Source of the DNA: Adiantum capillus-veneris
Lineage: Eukaryota; Streptophyta; Polypodiopsida; Polypodiales; Pteridaceae
Length of the DNA: 64,000 nucleotides
Direction: 5' to 3'
Assembly: GCA_014529385.2 (NCBI GenBank)
Contig: CM043966.1
Span: forward strand, 97,725,087 to 97,789,086
Shown here piece by piece: positions 33,038 through 46,500 of this stretch (its first letter is position 1; every line of letters begins with the position of its first letter). Below the pieces are notes generated by a model that saw nothing but the letters and a program-made list of their open reading frames with translations, was not told where the DNA came from and made no database searches. Made by a program: the position numbers and the translations under genes.

Positions 33038-33265
33038 TGTTACCATATACATGTGGTAGTGATGTGTGTGAACACACTAGGACCGCCGGGGTATTTTTTC
33101 CCTCTTTATGAGGTTTTTTCCCCCGAGCATTGTATATACGCCCATCATTCTAGGGCTATCTATCTTTCCATTGCATACTAAGTAACACACTCTCTATTGT
33201 GTGCCTTGAGGTTCCTTCGTCTTCCCCAAGCTGTGTGTGTTTCTCTGCAACCCTAATTCACAACA
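33038..33265 (+). repeat. Copia-3 3' LTR
   Basis: 228 bp, TG...CA, matching 28069-28295. Confidence 0.92.
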
Positions 33266-34171
33266 AAACACATAAGCAAGATTCTTGGAATATGCCAAAG
33301 TTCTTGCCTCTAAATTGGGGGTGGATATGTATCTAACCTGGGGGTCAAAAAATTTCGTCTCTAAACTGGCTGCCTTACCCTAGTTTGCATACTTCCATTG
33401 CAATAGCTGCAACCACAATCGACGTTCCATGTACAATAAGTGACGTCAAGATGGATATATTGTAGTTGAATTTTACTAACTTGGCACAACACCTGGCTCA
33501 ACATACAGTCAATTGAAAACAAACCTTCATGTCTTAATGGTAAGACTAGGTATGCTAGGTAAAAGAATTATACGCCATGTCTTCAGCTTTTTTGCAACCC
33601 TCACCTTGGAAACCCTATTAGTTCTTTGTAACAATGCAAGGATATAAATGAGAATGTGGAGTGAAACTAAGTAGTGGAAGGGTCAAATCTTTTAGAAGCA
33701 GAATGATTTTTAGACAAAGGGTGAATAAGTGGCATTAGGCAAGAAAAAATCTAACCAGGTAAGATTCAAACTCTTCATCCAAAAGTTGGCGTGTGTTGTA
33801 GACGCTTGGAGCTATGTCATGGGAATTTATCCCCCCTACAACTCTTGAGCCATCATCTTCAATTTAGTCAAGGTGCTCCAATTTTTCTCAACTTAAAATG
33901 TGAACACTTGTTTCAAAACTCTCATAACCCACACACACATCTTATTCGTACATTGAATAAAAGTACTTCTAGACAAATTGGTCACTATTTATATCAATTT
34001 GGTACACGTTAATTGGACCATGTACTGGCCGAGAGGTTTTCCATCTTTTTTAAAGGCTTCCAATTAAGGGCATCCTTCAATCTAATTGTATTAATTTGCT
34101 AACTAGGCATTGGGCCTATCGGTAAAGCTCAATTTGTTCAAGCTTGTACACTTAATTGTTTGACTATCTAT
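33266..34171. other. Intergenic, no supported gene
   Basis: AT-rich with no recognisable domain. Ends at the left copy of the LINE-1 target duplication (34172-34186). Confidence 0.45.
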
Positions 34172-34186
34172 AAGATATGATCAACC

Positions 34187-37100
34187 GGAAGACTTTCTCT
34201 CTAGCTCGCTACTGCTGCCCACCTGCGCATGCCTAGCCCCCCCCCCCCCTCCCCCACTGCCCCGCTGCCTGTCCTCGTGGGCCGCCCCCTGCCTACCCGC
34301 GCTCTTTCTCTCCAGGAGTCTCTGGCTCGACGGGCTACAGCAAGAGAGGAGGAGCAGCGCCTCAGACGGGGCATTGCTTCACTACAGAGGATGCAGGAGC
34401 AACATCCAGACAGTCCATGGTTGAAGGAGCAGTTACAGCAGCCTCGACAGCAGCTTGCTTGCACAGAGGAGAGGCATCCTGAGTTTTCCTTTCATCGACA
34501 GGCATCTCAGTGGACTCAGGTTGGTGACAAAGTGACAGGTGCTTTTTTTGAGACAGTGGGACCTCGGCACTCGCATGCCAAGGTCAATCAGTTGAGGAGA
34601 CCCGATGGGTCAGTTGTTTGTGAGCCCGAGGATATGCGTGCAGTTGCTACTGACTTTTATCGTGAGTTACTGTCGGCTGAGCCCCAGTCAGAGCGGCAAG
34701 ATGCATGCAGGGAGCAGGTTTGGCCACAAATGCCTTGTCTTGTGACTGAGGAGATGCGCCACAGGCTAGAGATGCCTCTTGAGCTTGAGGAGCTACACAC
34801 AGCTCTTAGGGCCCTCCCTCGTGGTAGCTGTCCAGGTGAGGATGGGTTGACTCCCAGCTTCTTCTTGGATTACTGGGACCTGCTTGGCCCAGATCTTTGT
34901 AGTGCCTTACAGTACATTTTGCACACAGGAGTGATTGCGGATAGCATGAGTGAGGGCCTGATTTACCTCATTCCAAAGGAGGGTGGCTCCTTGAATGAGA
35001 TTCGACAGTGTCGCCCCATCACATTCCTCAACTGAGCCCTAAAAAATTCTTGCCAAGGCTCTGAGTTTGAGGATTCAGCCACTTTTGGAGACCCTTATAC
35101 ATGGGACTCAGACAAGTTTTGTCAAGCACTTTTTGGGAGGCTTCTGCCCTGGCACGGCTCCGTGGGGAGGACCTTGTGATTCTTCTTCTCGATTTTGAGA
35201 AGACATACGACAGAGTTGACTGGGACTTTCTAGAGGGCACTCTATGCAGGATGGGCTTCTCAGATGCTTGGATCAGAGGGGTGTCAGCTTTGTACAGACA
35301 AGCTCACATTCAGGTGCTTTTGGCAGGAGGTAGAGGTGAGCGTTTCATGCTCCCCCTTTCTCTTTTTGTTCTATGCGGAGGCGATGAGCAGATTTTTGGT
35401 GTCACAGCAGGTTGGTCTGAGGGGCTTAGCACTCCCTATTCAAGGAGATGAGCTTCTGGACGCTGAGCTTGCCGACGACTCAGCCTTGTACTTAGAGGGC
35501 CAGGAGGCCAATCTACACAGATGTGAGCAGGCTTTGGAGACCTTCTGTTGTGCATCGGGCGCACTGATCAACTGGAGAAAGACAGTGGCTTTCTCGGTTG
35601 GCAGTGCTCCTGTGCGCCAGATTGGATGTCAGGAGAGGGTTTCAGGTGGATTCCCCCAGGCATTGCAGTTCGGTACTTGGGTTGTCAGGTTGTTTTGGAC
35701 TTGTCCCGCGAGCAGCAAATTGCTCCTCTTCTCCTATCCATCAGGAGAAAGCTGTTACATTGGAGCTCAGCACGACTTTCGCTGGCTGGTAGAGTAGTAG
35801 TTGCCAACCAGGTGTTGTTGGCGACTATGTGGTACATCACTTCTTGCTGGATCTTCTCCAGTTCTTGTATCAGCCAGGTAGAGAGCCTAATCAAGAACTT
35901 CCTTTGGTCAGGTCGTGACACTCAAATTGCCCGAGCCAAGGTGGCTTGGTCGGTCATCACACTTTCTTGTTCTCAGGGAGGGCTTGGGATCATTGATCCA
36001 GTACAGCACAGCAGAGCCCTTCTTAGGAAGTTCGTCGTCAGAGGACTTCTTCCAGGCGAGGAGCCCTGGAAGAAGTTCTTGCTGCAGAGGCTTCGTGCCA
36101 GGGTGCCTCAGTCAGGAGGCCCTTGGCAACCTTCGGCCAGATGGATCTTTACCGAGTTGCGCCGAGTTGGTTTGAGTAGGAGACTGGAAGACCGCTTCGC
36201 TGTGAGTTTGCTTCGATCTTGGGAGCTCTTACGGCGTGGCCTAGAGCAGAGACAACCGGCATACACGGAGGAGAGCCTACGGCAGTGACCCCATGGTTAG
36301 CACTCAGAGAGGCCACTTGGTTGGGAGTCGGCCTCATGTTTCTTAGGGTCCCATGGCAGCAGGTCCAGCACGCTCTCTAGGTGACCGGCTAGAGTTCACA
36401 GGTTTGTCAGAGGAGGTACAGGGTTTCCAGATCCAGGGCATGAGGGGTGCAGAGCATGTGTCAGGACATCTCAGAGTCAGTTCCAGATGAGTGGCTCACG
36501 CCTCTCGAGCCAGTAGCACCCCGGTGGATAGGAGCCTTCACACGACTGGAGGTTCTCATTTCAATCAGGGCCTGCTCAGAGATTGTCCCAGCCTTGTTCT
36601 TCGAGCTTCAGGGTGGGGGATGATTACAGCGAGTTGCAATAGAGGCCCCACAGGTAGCAGAGTGCTGTTTCCAAAGGATCCGAGTTGTGGGCATCTGTGG
36701 GAGCACTTGCGTCATAGACCCTGACCCAGCAACTCTTGAGACTGGACACTGGAGGCTATGGGCTTGTGAGTGTTGTCCACTGGCACGAATACAGTGGGAT
36801 CATGGTGAGTGGCTATGGAGGGACCCCTTCTCTTCTGCAAACCGCCTAGGAGTCCCCTTCTTTCAGTACACTGTTCGGCTTGGACGTCATATACTTGCAG
36901 CACAGAGAGAGGCCCGCCCCGCTGCAGCACGTCATTGGCAGGAGGAGGGCCTCACAGTCGAGTTCTTGGCAGCCTTTTAACAGAGGCTGTGGGACTAGCC
37001 GAGGCGCGTCACTTTGTTTTAGTGGTTGGTTGCACACAGAGCCACAACAGTAGGGAGTTGGCTTGTGCATAGTGCTCTCTCGGCAACATGTGCAACCTGT

Positions 37101-37803
37101 GTGACCAGTTGGTGGAGAGTCAACGTCATTGTCTTTGGGACTATCCCTCGGCCCAACAGGTGTGGCTACGAGTTCTTTGACTGATGTCTGCTCTCTCCAC
37201 GGCTCGACAGTACACTTGGGGGGCAACGGCCTGGTCCACACTCACGGGCCCGACACTTCAGTTTGAGCTATCTTCCACCAACACGATGATAATGATGCAA
37301 GGGGGACAACCTACACTCCAGCCTGCTACAGAGCTTACTCCACAAGAGTGGTGCAGTGAGAGAGGAGTGTTGGGAGCTCATTAGTGGCCTGACACTTTGG
37401 TTCATCTGGCGGGCCCGCTGTTTCCGCATCTTTGAGGCTCGCCCTGTGCCACCAACAGAGACTGTTCGTGACTTTTAGCTAGAGCTGATCCATACTCTCA
37501 GAGGACAACTTGAGGGACTACAGGGTAGCTCCGACCGCATGCACAGCGCCGCGAGGCTTTCCTTTGACTCTGGCGCCCTGGGCCTTTCTACACCATACTC
37601 CAAGGGGTGCTCAGATGGCACTACTGTCCACCTGTGTGGCTCTTCCCTCCTCCCATCTCTTGATTTAGCCTCATTGTATATATGTTTTTTCATTGGGAGA
37701 GTCTGCCCATCATGCTTGTTGTAACCCTCTCTTGCAGAGGTGGATGTAGCCCTATGGGCAGTTTTCATTAACTAATATAAGGATCTTTTTCTCGGAAAAA
37801 AAG
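34187..37803 (+). mobile_element. LINE-1: 5'-truncated non-LTR retrotransposon
   Basis: Flanked by a perfect 15-bp target duplication, AAGATATGATCAACC (34172-34186 and 37804-37818). It ends in an A-rich tail (about 37795-37803) and begins inside the protein, after where an endonuclease would lie. This is the classic signature of target-primed reverse transcription with 5' truncation. Confidence 0.92.
34229..37495 (+). pseudogene. LINE-1 ORF2: reverse transcriptase and C-terminal zinc finger
   Basis: Frame 34229-35035 has a linker, then WTQVGDKVTGAFFETVGPRH, then PRGSCPGEDGLTPSFFLDYW and LIPKEGGS, the early RT motifs. After a stop, LLDFEKTYDRVDWDFLEG (~35185), then the catalytic box LADDSALY (~35468), then ALINWRKT. 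The thumb and connector follow in the 35548-36288 frame (FLWSGRDTQIARAKVAW). Near 37089 CNLCDQLVESQRHCLW is the zf-RVT-type finger. At least five frame breaks are present. The FxDD-type box with a 3' zinc finger fits plant L1-like LINEs. Confidence 0.85.
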
Positions 37804-37818
37804 AAGATATGATCAACC

Positions 37819-39420
37819 AAGAATGCAATTAGCAACCAAAGTAATGAAGCTAGCAACGTTTCCATAGTACTCTTGGACTTTCAAGCCATGGTCATTTGAG
37901 TCTTGTCATTGTTGCTGGCATAGGACCACCTCTCACACGATAGATGATTAGTCTACGTGCCAATTGCAACCATAGCACTGACGAAATGATAACACATACC
38001 TAAATGCACAATGATAAAAGGGCTGAGTGATATAAAGGCAACGAATAGAGAAGCCTACGCTTTAACCATGAGCTCTAATACCAAGTTGGAACATGAAACT
38101 TAAAATAAATCGCTCTCAAAAGAGTTCAATGGCACCCATGAAGCACACTCTTTTTAAATGGAGTTCGAGCCATTGAAAGCTTCAAGCAGCATGTTTTCCT
38201 CATAACCATGCAACAATATTCTCTCTTGCATCCTCCCTTCCCCAAGGATTTATTGATGGTAGCTTTCCTGGAACATAAGCGTGTACCATTGGGAATTGGA
38301 ATCATAAGTGTGTCCTGATACTAATCTATTGCTCATTACATGCTCTTTTTCCCTTTGCATTAAGATAAAGCTCAAAAGCATATGTTTCGATGTAGCTCAT
38401 CATTGAGATAATTCACAACATCATATTAAGGCCAAAAGAGCACCAATATCAACTTGTGCAACGTAGTACGCAAATAAGGCAACAAACACGGTCAAAACCC
38501 CCAAAGAAACAGAGAAGCACATCCGTGCCCATACACATGCAATGCTCACACACAACATGCATAACCATACCCACCCATACACTGAGCATATGCCCATAAA
38601 CCATACACTTGACATGCATATCCGAGGGCATCTTATCTATCACACAGAAGCTTGCATGAATCACGATGCAATATTTAAAGCAACATGAAACGTCACAAAG
38701 GCCTATGTAAGAATAAGAGGACGAACAAGGTGCAACTTTATAGTAACCTACATAAGAGGATGAGAAAGAGTGTGAACCACTACTCAAATGTCCATAGTTA
38801 CAGGACTACGAAAACAAATGTCGAGTATCTCTCAAATTGGCCTAGATACACACACGATGATGATTAGTCAACGCCCTTTTTACAAGAACAAGGCTGGCCA
38901 TCATTAGCTTGCAATGTGGCACTAATCCACAGGCTTTTTGAGAATGTGTGCACGTCTGGGAATAAGGGGTTCTTGCCATCTTTCCATGAGAATACATGGA
39001 ACTGAGCACATAGAAAAAAGCAAGACAGCCACCTTTCACAGCGCACATTGAAGTTCAACATTTTAAAGCTTGACCCAGACCTGCTTTTGCAATCTCCATC
39101 AGTAGTTTCACCCTCATTTGTTTGTTTGGGAGGACAAAACAAGTTTTCATGTAACTTTGTATTCTCAAAACATAATGAGAACCCAAGAAAGAATTCTCAC
39201 AAAGCCTTCAGCCCCTGTGGGAGTGAACATAACTAGAGGGCTTGAGGAACTTGCATCTCATTTCTTCTTTTTAATGTTGTGTAAAGAGCTCATCCAATGT
39301 GGCTTAGAAAACTCATCATCATACACATCAGCTTAATTGCAAATTGGAGAACACTTGTAAGAAATTGTCCGTTCCACCACTAACAATTGAATCCCCATTC
39401 CACCAGTCAGCACACAAGAC
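37819..39420. other. Intergenic, no supported gene
   Basis: AT-rich. Overlapping minus frames at 38421-38787 show no domain. No repeat structure was seen apart from the adjacent duplicated block. Confidence 0.45.
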
Positions 39421-40030
<610 letters not shown>

Positions 40031-41243
40031 AAAGAAAGTAAAAAGTGCCCTGACAAGCTAAGTGGAGAGATGATGGCAGTAGAGTCTGAAAGATATGCGC
40101 TTCAACTAAAAGCCCATTGAGCAACCGTAAATCAAGCACTGGAGCCACCAAAAGCCACCAGAGCTGACAAGGCGCTTTCTTATAGAAGATCGAGTAGTCT
40201 ACTTGTTGATGGTGGCTCCTGGAGACCATGGCTGGAGATGGAGCTTCCCGGAGACAGTGTAGGAGGCTTTGACACAACATCCAGGTGAAAATCTGCCGAA
40301 GAAGCTTGGTAGAGAGAACAGAGATGAGAGCAGCTAGCTGACCCTGAACAAACCAACCGCCAACAAGCAACAAATACCAAAACCCCAAAAACAACCCCCC
40401 AACCCCACCAAAAAAAGAGGGAAGGAATATAACACAAACAAAAACAAACAAACAAACAAACCAGAACGACAAGCTTTCACTCGCACGCACAAACCAGAAG
40501 GACAAGCTTTCATGCACGCACATTCGCACGCGTGCAACACGCCCGAAAGCAAGCCTTGAGTGGCCAACAAGCGACACACATTCACAAAGACTCAAAGCAA
40601 GCTTCTACGCACACACTCGCATGCACTCAAACACACACACCCAGAAGCAAGCCAACAGAGAGATGCACTGACCAGAAGCAAAAAGCAAAAACAACCACAA
40701 AAGCAAAAACAAAACAAGAACCAAAGAGGAAAGACCAAACCCGAAACCGGAGAGCACCAACGAACCAACAGGATCAACATTGGGAGAAGCGCCCGAACAA
40801 GTGTCAGGGAGTCTGCAGCACCAAGTGAAGAAACTGGTGTGGAAGCAAAGCCAGGGAGGCAACCTTCTCCAGGCAGAGACATTGTCCTGACGGGCTCGGT
40901 GTTGAAGGTGGGGGCGTAGCTTGGAATTCTGGCAAGAAGACGGAGAAGCTGAGGAAGAGGCCACGAACAAATCAGTGCAGAGGCCATTGAAGATCTTGCG
41001 AAGCCTGGATCTGTGAAGGAGAGTTGCTGTGGCCAAGGGAAAGGGAACCAGCCCGCAGGGGAGTAGAGGGGAGCCAAGTTGCGGAAGAGGGGAGGGGACC
41101 AGGCCGCATGGGAGCAAACTGCGATAGGGCAAGGGTGCGTGGAGGGGCAAGGGTAGATTGCCGCAGGGTCACAAGGGAGCAGCCTTCGCGAGGGACAAGC
41201 CTCCTGCGAGGAGTAGAATCAGCCATCGCTAGGGCTCGTGCTG

Positions 41244-41245
<2 letters not shown>
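40031..41245. other. Region before LINE-2, no supported gene
   Basis: A-rich left part (40370-40800) with (CAAA)n-like and Lys/Gln-rich frames, then a GC-richer part. Overlapping long frames on both strands look like composition effects. It may include untranslated leader of LINE-2, but I cannot show that. Confidence 0.4.
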
Positions 41246-41303
<58 letters not shown>

Positions 41304-41434
41304 CCCCTGCCCTGCTCTGCTTTGCATCTCTCTCGCCCCCGCTCTGCACCCCGCGCCTGCCCTGCACTTCGCTCCCGCTGCCCTGCCCTGTTCTGCAGCC
41401 CCGCTCACGACTTCTGCTCTGCACCCCGCTCCCG

Positions 41435-41477
<43 letters not shown>

Positions 41478-41553
41478 GCTCCCGCTGCCCTGCCCCACTC
41501 GCGCCCTGCCCTGTTCTGCAGCCCCGCTCACGACCTCTGCTCTACCCCCGCTC

Positions 41554-41587
<34 letters not shown>

Positions 41588-41755
41588 CGTTGCATAGTGA
41601 GAGAGAGTTGCGAGCGTAGAGAGAGAAAGAGCGGAAAAATGTGGCGTGGAGAGAGAAAGAGGGGGGCAAAATTGCGTAGAGAGAGAAAGAGGTAAAAAAG
41701 AACGTGATGAATAGCGTAGAGAGAGAAAGGGTAGAGAGAGAGTCTATGCCCGCGT

Positions 41756-41811
<56 letters not shown>
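41246..41811. repeat. Low-complexity tract with (CT)n and C/G homopolymers
   Basis: Contains (CT)n at 41246-41301, a 38-base C run at 41438-41475, a 28-base C run at 41557-41584, (AG)n near 41752-41782 and a 29-base G run at 41783-41811. Sequence before each C run is partly duplicated (41386-41437 and 41509-41556). There is no credible coding, despite long frames of Pro, Ser-Leu or Gly. Confidence 0.95.
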
Positions 41812-41859
41812 AAGAGAGAGAAGTGTGCATAGTGTGGGTCCCGTCGGCGACAAGTAAGC

Positions 41860-42731
41860 ATGAGGAAGCAGAGTGACAAAGCCGACCCCTTAGACGATGC
41901 CATTCAAAAGTGCAAAGAAGAGATGACGGAAACCATTACCAAGATGAACCACAACCTGCTGGGCACGATAAAAATGCTTGAAGGACGCGTGTTGATCCAA
42001 GAAAGTAAAATAAATGCACTGGAAGACCGTGTGACGGCTCAAGATGAAGAAATTGTCACTCAAGAAGTACCTCACTGACACACCATCAGGAAACACACTT
42101 GAAGAAGGAGAATTGCAACCCTCAGTAATAGAAGAACTAAACACGATCAAAGAGCAAGTACGCGCCATCAAAGAGGGAGAAGAGCAGCACAAAGAAATGA
42201 CCACTTCCTCGGTGGCACCAAGACTCAACAGAAGATAGATGAAGCCGAAAAATGGACCGAGGTTGCCAAGAAAGAAAAAGGCAAAGAAATCACGTCCACG
42301 CCCACACCCACTATTTTTAATAGGACACTAGAGGAGGAGCAAAGAAAACAAGTGCGCACTTTACATGTGAGAATTTTCCGCCTTAAAGACAAAGATAATG
42401 TGGACGAAGAAGTAAAAGAACTCATGGCCCTGATGGGGGTTCATGAACCGATGCACACAAGAGCTTGGAGAGTAGGCAACAAGAAAAATGGAAGCAATGG
42501 GGAAACCTCGAAGGAAAGGGCACTCATCCTTCGTTTTCCCTCCATTAAAATGAAGGACTTTTTGAAGAAAAGGCCAACTCTTAAGAAGACGGGCATCTTG
42601 ATGATCTCACCCTCTCGCAGATCGCTCATATGCAAGAGGTAATGCCGGAGATTAGAGCGGAAAGGGAAAAAGGCAAGATTGCCTTCTACCAAGATGGAAG
42701 AGTGGTAATACTAGAGCCACACGCCACATGA
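41860..42731 (+). pseudogene. LINE-2 ORF1 (coiled-coil nucleic-acid chaperone type)
   Basis: Starts MRKQSDKADPLDDAIQ. It contains a helical coiled-coil part (MLEGRVLIQESKINALEDRV), then after shifts VRTLHVRIFRLKDKDN and an end reading LSQIAHMQEVMPEIRAEREKGK followed by IAFYQDGRVVI. That order (coiled coil, RRM-like core, then a basic DLT...ARKEGKxAxFxxxxLxV-like tail) is the usual LINE ORF1 plan. Three frame changes are needed. Confidence 0.65.
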
Positions 42732-42770
42732 CGGTGCGAGACCTATGGGACCACACTAAAAGTTGCCACC

Positions 42771-45700
42771 TAGAACTGTAATGGATCTATGCGCCTTGAT
42801 ATGGGTGCCTTTGAAGATAGTTTTAACGGGAGAGACATCATCTTCTACTCTGAGACACATCAGGCCCCTGGGCAGTCTATGCCCCACTTTAGTGGATACA
42901 GATGGGAGACAGCTTGTAGACGGGAGACACGATCAGAGCACAGAGGACAGGGCTCAGGAGGAGTGGGAGTGTTATTTAGGGAGGGTTTACAGCTACATAT
43001 AGCTCGCAGGGTGAGCAAGCCAGGTACATGTGGGTGAGACTGAGAGCAGAGATTGGCAGATATCTCTACATTGCTATATGCTACTTTCCCCTGAGTACGT
43101 CAGTATATGCACCACCCGGAGGACAGTCCCCCTCTATTTTGGATGATGATATATGGAAATTCTCTAGAGATGGTAACATTATCATTCTAGGGTACTTCAA
43201 TGCTATGACTACCCATCATCAGACAGTATTTTATGATACTTCAAAGGAGATGTTGAGAGAACTGGATGTTGCAGAGACGGGCCTAACCTGACTATCACAC
43301 GATGGGGAACAGACTGAGTATGGATGGCACTTGATAGACATGGGGACCGCACATGGATTGGCCATCTTGAATGGCCTACAAAGATTTCCCGCTACGGGAG
43401 GCTTCACATGCTTTCCACACACACACACGGAGCCAGCACAATGGATTATGTCATGGCACAACCAAGCCTCATCCCTAGTATCCAGGATCTCATAGTTGGG
43501 CCCAGACCTGTTGGGGTGGCAGTGGATCATGCTATTGTGTCGCTGACAATCTCTTTCCAGTTCAGTGTAGCACACAGTCCACGGGTGGCAGCCCCTACTC
43601 GCTATACCTTCACACGGGAGACAGATTCTAAATACATAGACGAGATCTACAAACGCCTATGCACTGAGGACCCAGGGCAACCTTTGGAGGAGCTTACTAC
43701 TATACTGACACAAACATTACATGATGTAGCACCAGAGGCATACCCACACACCCAGCCCGAGCATAGACGTCGTTTTGGGAGCATGCCTCAGAACAGCTGG
43801 TATGATGAGGAATGCCGCCAAACTAGAGCTAGACTTCAGAGGGAGGTGCTTTTGGGAGACATCACTCACAGACAGTCACAGATTGACTTCCGACGCCTAG
43901 TGCGGCGGAAAAAGAGGGCATTTTTGGCTCAACTAGAGCACGATCTCTACCAGCTATTCTTGAGTCAGGAATCGCATGAGGCATGGCAGCTCTTTCATGA
44001 GTTGTCCCCCCCCCCCCCCCCCCCCCCCCCTCTCTACAGAGACTTGGGGTCAGTACGCATCATCGTTGTACACAGTTTCTGGACAGCCAACCCTTCCTGA
44101 CCCCCCCAACCCATGCCCACACACGTGTTTTTTTTCACCACTAAGATGGTGAAGAAGGCTATTGACAGGATGAGGACTGGGAGAGCATATGATCATGATG
44201 GCTTGGTAGCTGAGCATTTCATGCATGCCAAAGATCTACTAGCAGAGCTTCTAGCAGTCATGTTTAACCGTGCCATGTGCGAGGGCTTGCCTGATACTTG
44301 GAGCCTATCTACGATTGTACCTATTTTCAAATCTGGAGACCCTATGGAACCTAGGAATTATCGCACTATCATGATTGGACACACACTGGCAGGGTTGTAC
44401 GCATCCATTCTTGAGCAGCAGCTAAGTAGATGGGCAAAGAGGAAGGGAATGCGTGCAATTGGGCAGGCAGGGTTCAGGAGAGGCTTTTCTACTCTTGACC
44501 ATATCTTAACACTCAGGGCCATCATCGAGGAGGGCAGATCCCGTGGGAAAAGGATCTATTGTAGCTTTGTGGACTTCCCCAAAGCATTTGACACAGTACC
44601 CAGAGCTAGACTGATGCGCAGATTACAGGAGATGGGAGTACCCACAGAACTCAATTGGGGGATCATGGCATTGTACAGATCAGTAGTAGGGCATGTGTGC
44701 ACCCCAGGGGTCTATCTACACCGGTTCACTCCACTATTGGGGTGAAGCGCGGCTACCCGCTCTCTCCTACTCTGTTTGGTATGTATGTAGATGAGGTTTC
44801 TAACTACATTGAGAGAGATGGGGATAGAGGTGCACCGCTGGCAAGGACATGGATCCCGCTATTATTATACGCTGATGATATCCTGTTGATTTCAGACTCC
44901 CCGGAGGGGATGCAAAAGTCACCTGGATGCTTTGCATAGGTTTGCCCATGACAGTTGTTTGTCCGTTAACCTTGGTAAAACCAAGGTCATGGTATTTAAC
45001 AGTGGATCAGGAGGTCAACGCCCGCATTCGCATATGGCCAGGAGACGGTGGAGTATACAGATGCTTACACTTACCTTGGAGTGGTTTTTAGTGAACCAGC
45101 ATTCTCATTAAGGAGGGCAGCAGAAACTAGATTGACCAGAGCCCATTCGGCATTGGGTAGATTGGAGAGGATGTGTTCACAGGTTCAGTTTCAAGAGCCT
45201 CGAATGAAGCTCTGGCTCTTTGACACATTAGTGGCTTCTGCATTGCTATATGAGCTTAGATTTGGGGGCCTTCATTGGATCATCGCAGGAGAACAGGTCG
45301 CACTGATGGATGGGAGAACATGGAGAAGCCCCTGGTTTCTATGATTTCGCAGCTCATTAGAGCCAAGGCTTCAGTACCACCTGCCATTATCCGAGCAAAG
45401 CTAGCTGCCCCGCCACTAGTGATTGAGGCGCTCACCAGATCAGTCTCCTTCATACACCGCGTGTGGAAACTTCCTAGAGCCAGATACGCTCGCCTTGCAC
45501 TTGAGTCCTCTCCAGAGTTAGCCATGCAAGGAGATACAACATGTTGGTAAGGGGAGATGACATCATGGTTCCAGGCGCATGGGTTCAATATAGACAGATT
45601 GCCCCCCTTCCAGTACTCACTGGACGCACCCTCCATACACAGTCTGAGATCGCCAGGCTCATCCGGCAGGACCTGACTCAGCTAGACACTAGAAGGACAT

Positions 45701-46500
45701 GGACACAGCTAGCACAAGAGTTGGGCACAAAGATGGCTTTCTACAGAGAACATCTTCTCCAGCTTACGGCGGACGGTTTCGTGGTGAGGCCCAGATACAT
45801 GGACACCCACTTGTCCCATGGGATACGGTGTGCTATTGGCCAGATACGCCATAGTTACCAGGAACGGGAAAACGGAACGAGAACGCGGAACGGGAACGCG
45901 GAACAAAATGCCATTCCCTGTTACGGGCACTCACGTTTGAAACACGGAACGGGGATTCGGAACGAGAACTTGGAATGGGAACGGGGAACGGAGACCTGAA
46001 AACGGTCATTCCCTGTTACCACATCTTCACACCAACTGCGGATCGAGACTGGGAGATACAGCGGAGTACCAGCAGAGGCTAGGACATGCCCCCTGTGTAA
46101 CATGGAGCCTGAGACAAAGTTACACTACACATGCCACTGCCCCGTCTACTACGAGATACGAGGACGCTTCCACTGCTTGTTCCGAGAGGGCTTTGGACCA
46201 CTCTCCAAATTCATGGGGTACGAGGATCAGAGATGCCTAGGTTTGTTTCTGCTCAAGCTGCGCAGACACAGAGAGAGCCTGCTGAGAGGAGAGGCCAAAC
46301 AATCTCAAAGACACATCACAGACTTCTTTAGAGCAGACACTGGACACCCGGAGGAGTTACTACCACAGCAAATCTTGTCGCCTCACACCACAGGCACACT
46401 GATCGACCGAGCGACTGAATTGGGGAGATCCAGACGCCCACAACTGCGGAGGACTACACAGCATCGATGGAGGCTACATCAGAGAATCCGGATTGCTTAG
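42771..46500 (+). pseudogene. LINE-2 ORF2: endonuclease, reverse transcriptase, zinc finger
   Basis: Endonuclease: NCNGSM (~42776), SETHQAPGQ (~42851), then GYFNAM (~43191), where the usual GDFNA catalytic Asp is Tyr, TMDYVMAQPSL (~43438) and VDHAIVSL (~43526). RT: KMVKKAIDRMRTGRAYDHDG (44146 on), DTWSLSTIVPIFKSGD, AGFRRGFSTLDHIL and YADDILLIS (~44868). The tail has CPLCNMEPETKLHYTCHCPVYYEIRG (shown only as position 46092-46167), a CCHC/CCCH finger. Stops, shifts, a 25-base C run (44006-44030) and an inserted 157-bp element break the frame. The clade (Jockey/RTE/other) is unresolved. Confidence 0.82.
45859..46015. mobile_element. 157-bp TIR element (MITE-like) inside LINE-2
   Basis: GGAACGGGAACG-rich block beginning CAGGAACGG and ending CATTCCCTG, flanked by TTAC on both sides (45855-45858 and 46016-46019; GTTAC if one base is shifted). 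Removing it and one flank copy lets the LINE reading continue in frame (RHSY then HIFTPT). The short inverted ends and non-coding GGAACG repeats suggest a MITE, hAT-like by the CAGG end. The family is not certain. Confidence 0.75.

Larger units (their letters stand above)
28069..33265 (+). mobile_element. Copia-3: full-length Ty1/copia element
   Basis: LTRs 28069-28295 and 33038-33265 are about 96% identical by eye. An initiator-Met primer site follows the 5' LTR by two bases, and a G-rich purine tract precedes the 3' LTR. The internal order gag, protease, integrase, RT, RNase H is that of Ty1/copia. Frames are broken at many points. The bases flanking the LTRs (GTAAA left, AAACA right) do not match, so no target duplication is visible. 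Confidence 0.92.

Noticed and set aside
28064-33270. Target duplication of Copia-3
   Set aside because: Flanks GTAAA and AAACA do not match; no duplication claimed.
38421-38787. Minus-strand membrane-like frames
   Set aside because: Two overlapping hydrophobic frames without start context or domain.
41024-41903. Long overlapping frames on both strands (Ser-Leu, Pro, Gly rich)
   Set aside because: They are translations of (CT)n, (AG)n and C/G runs with no domain.
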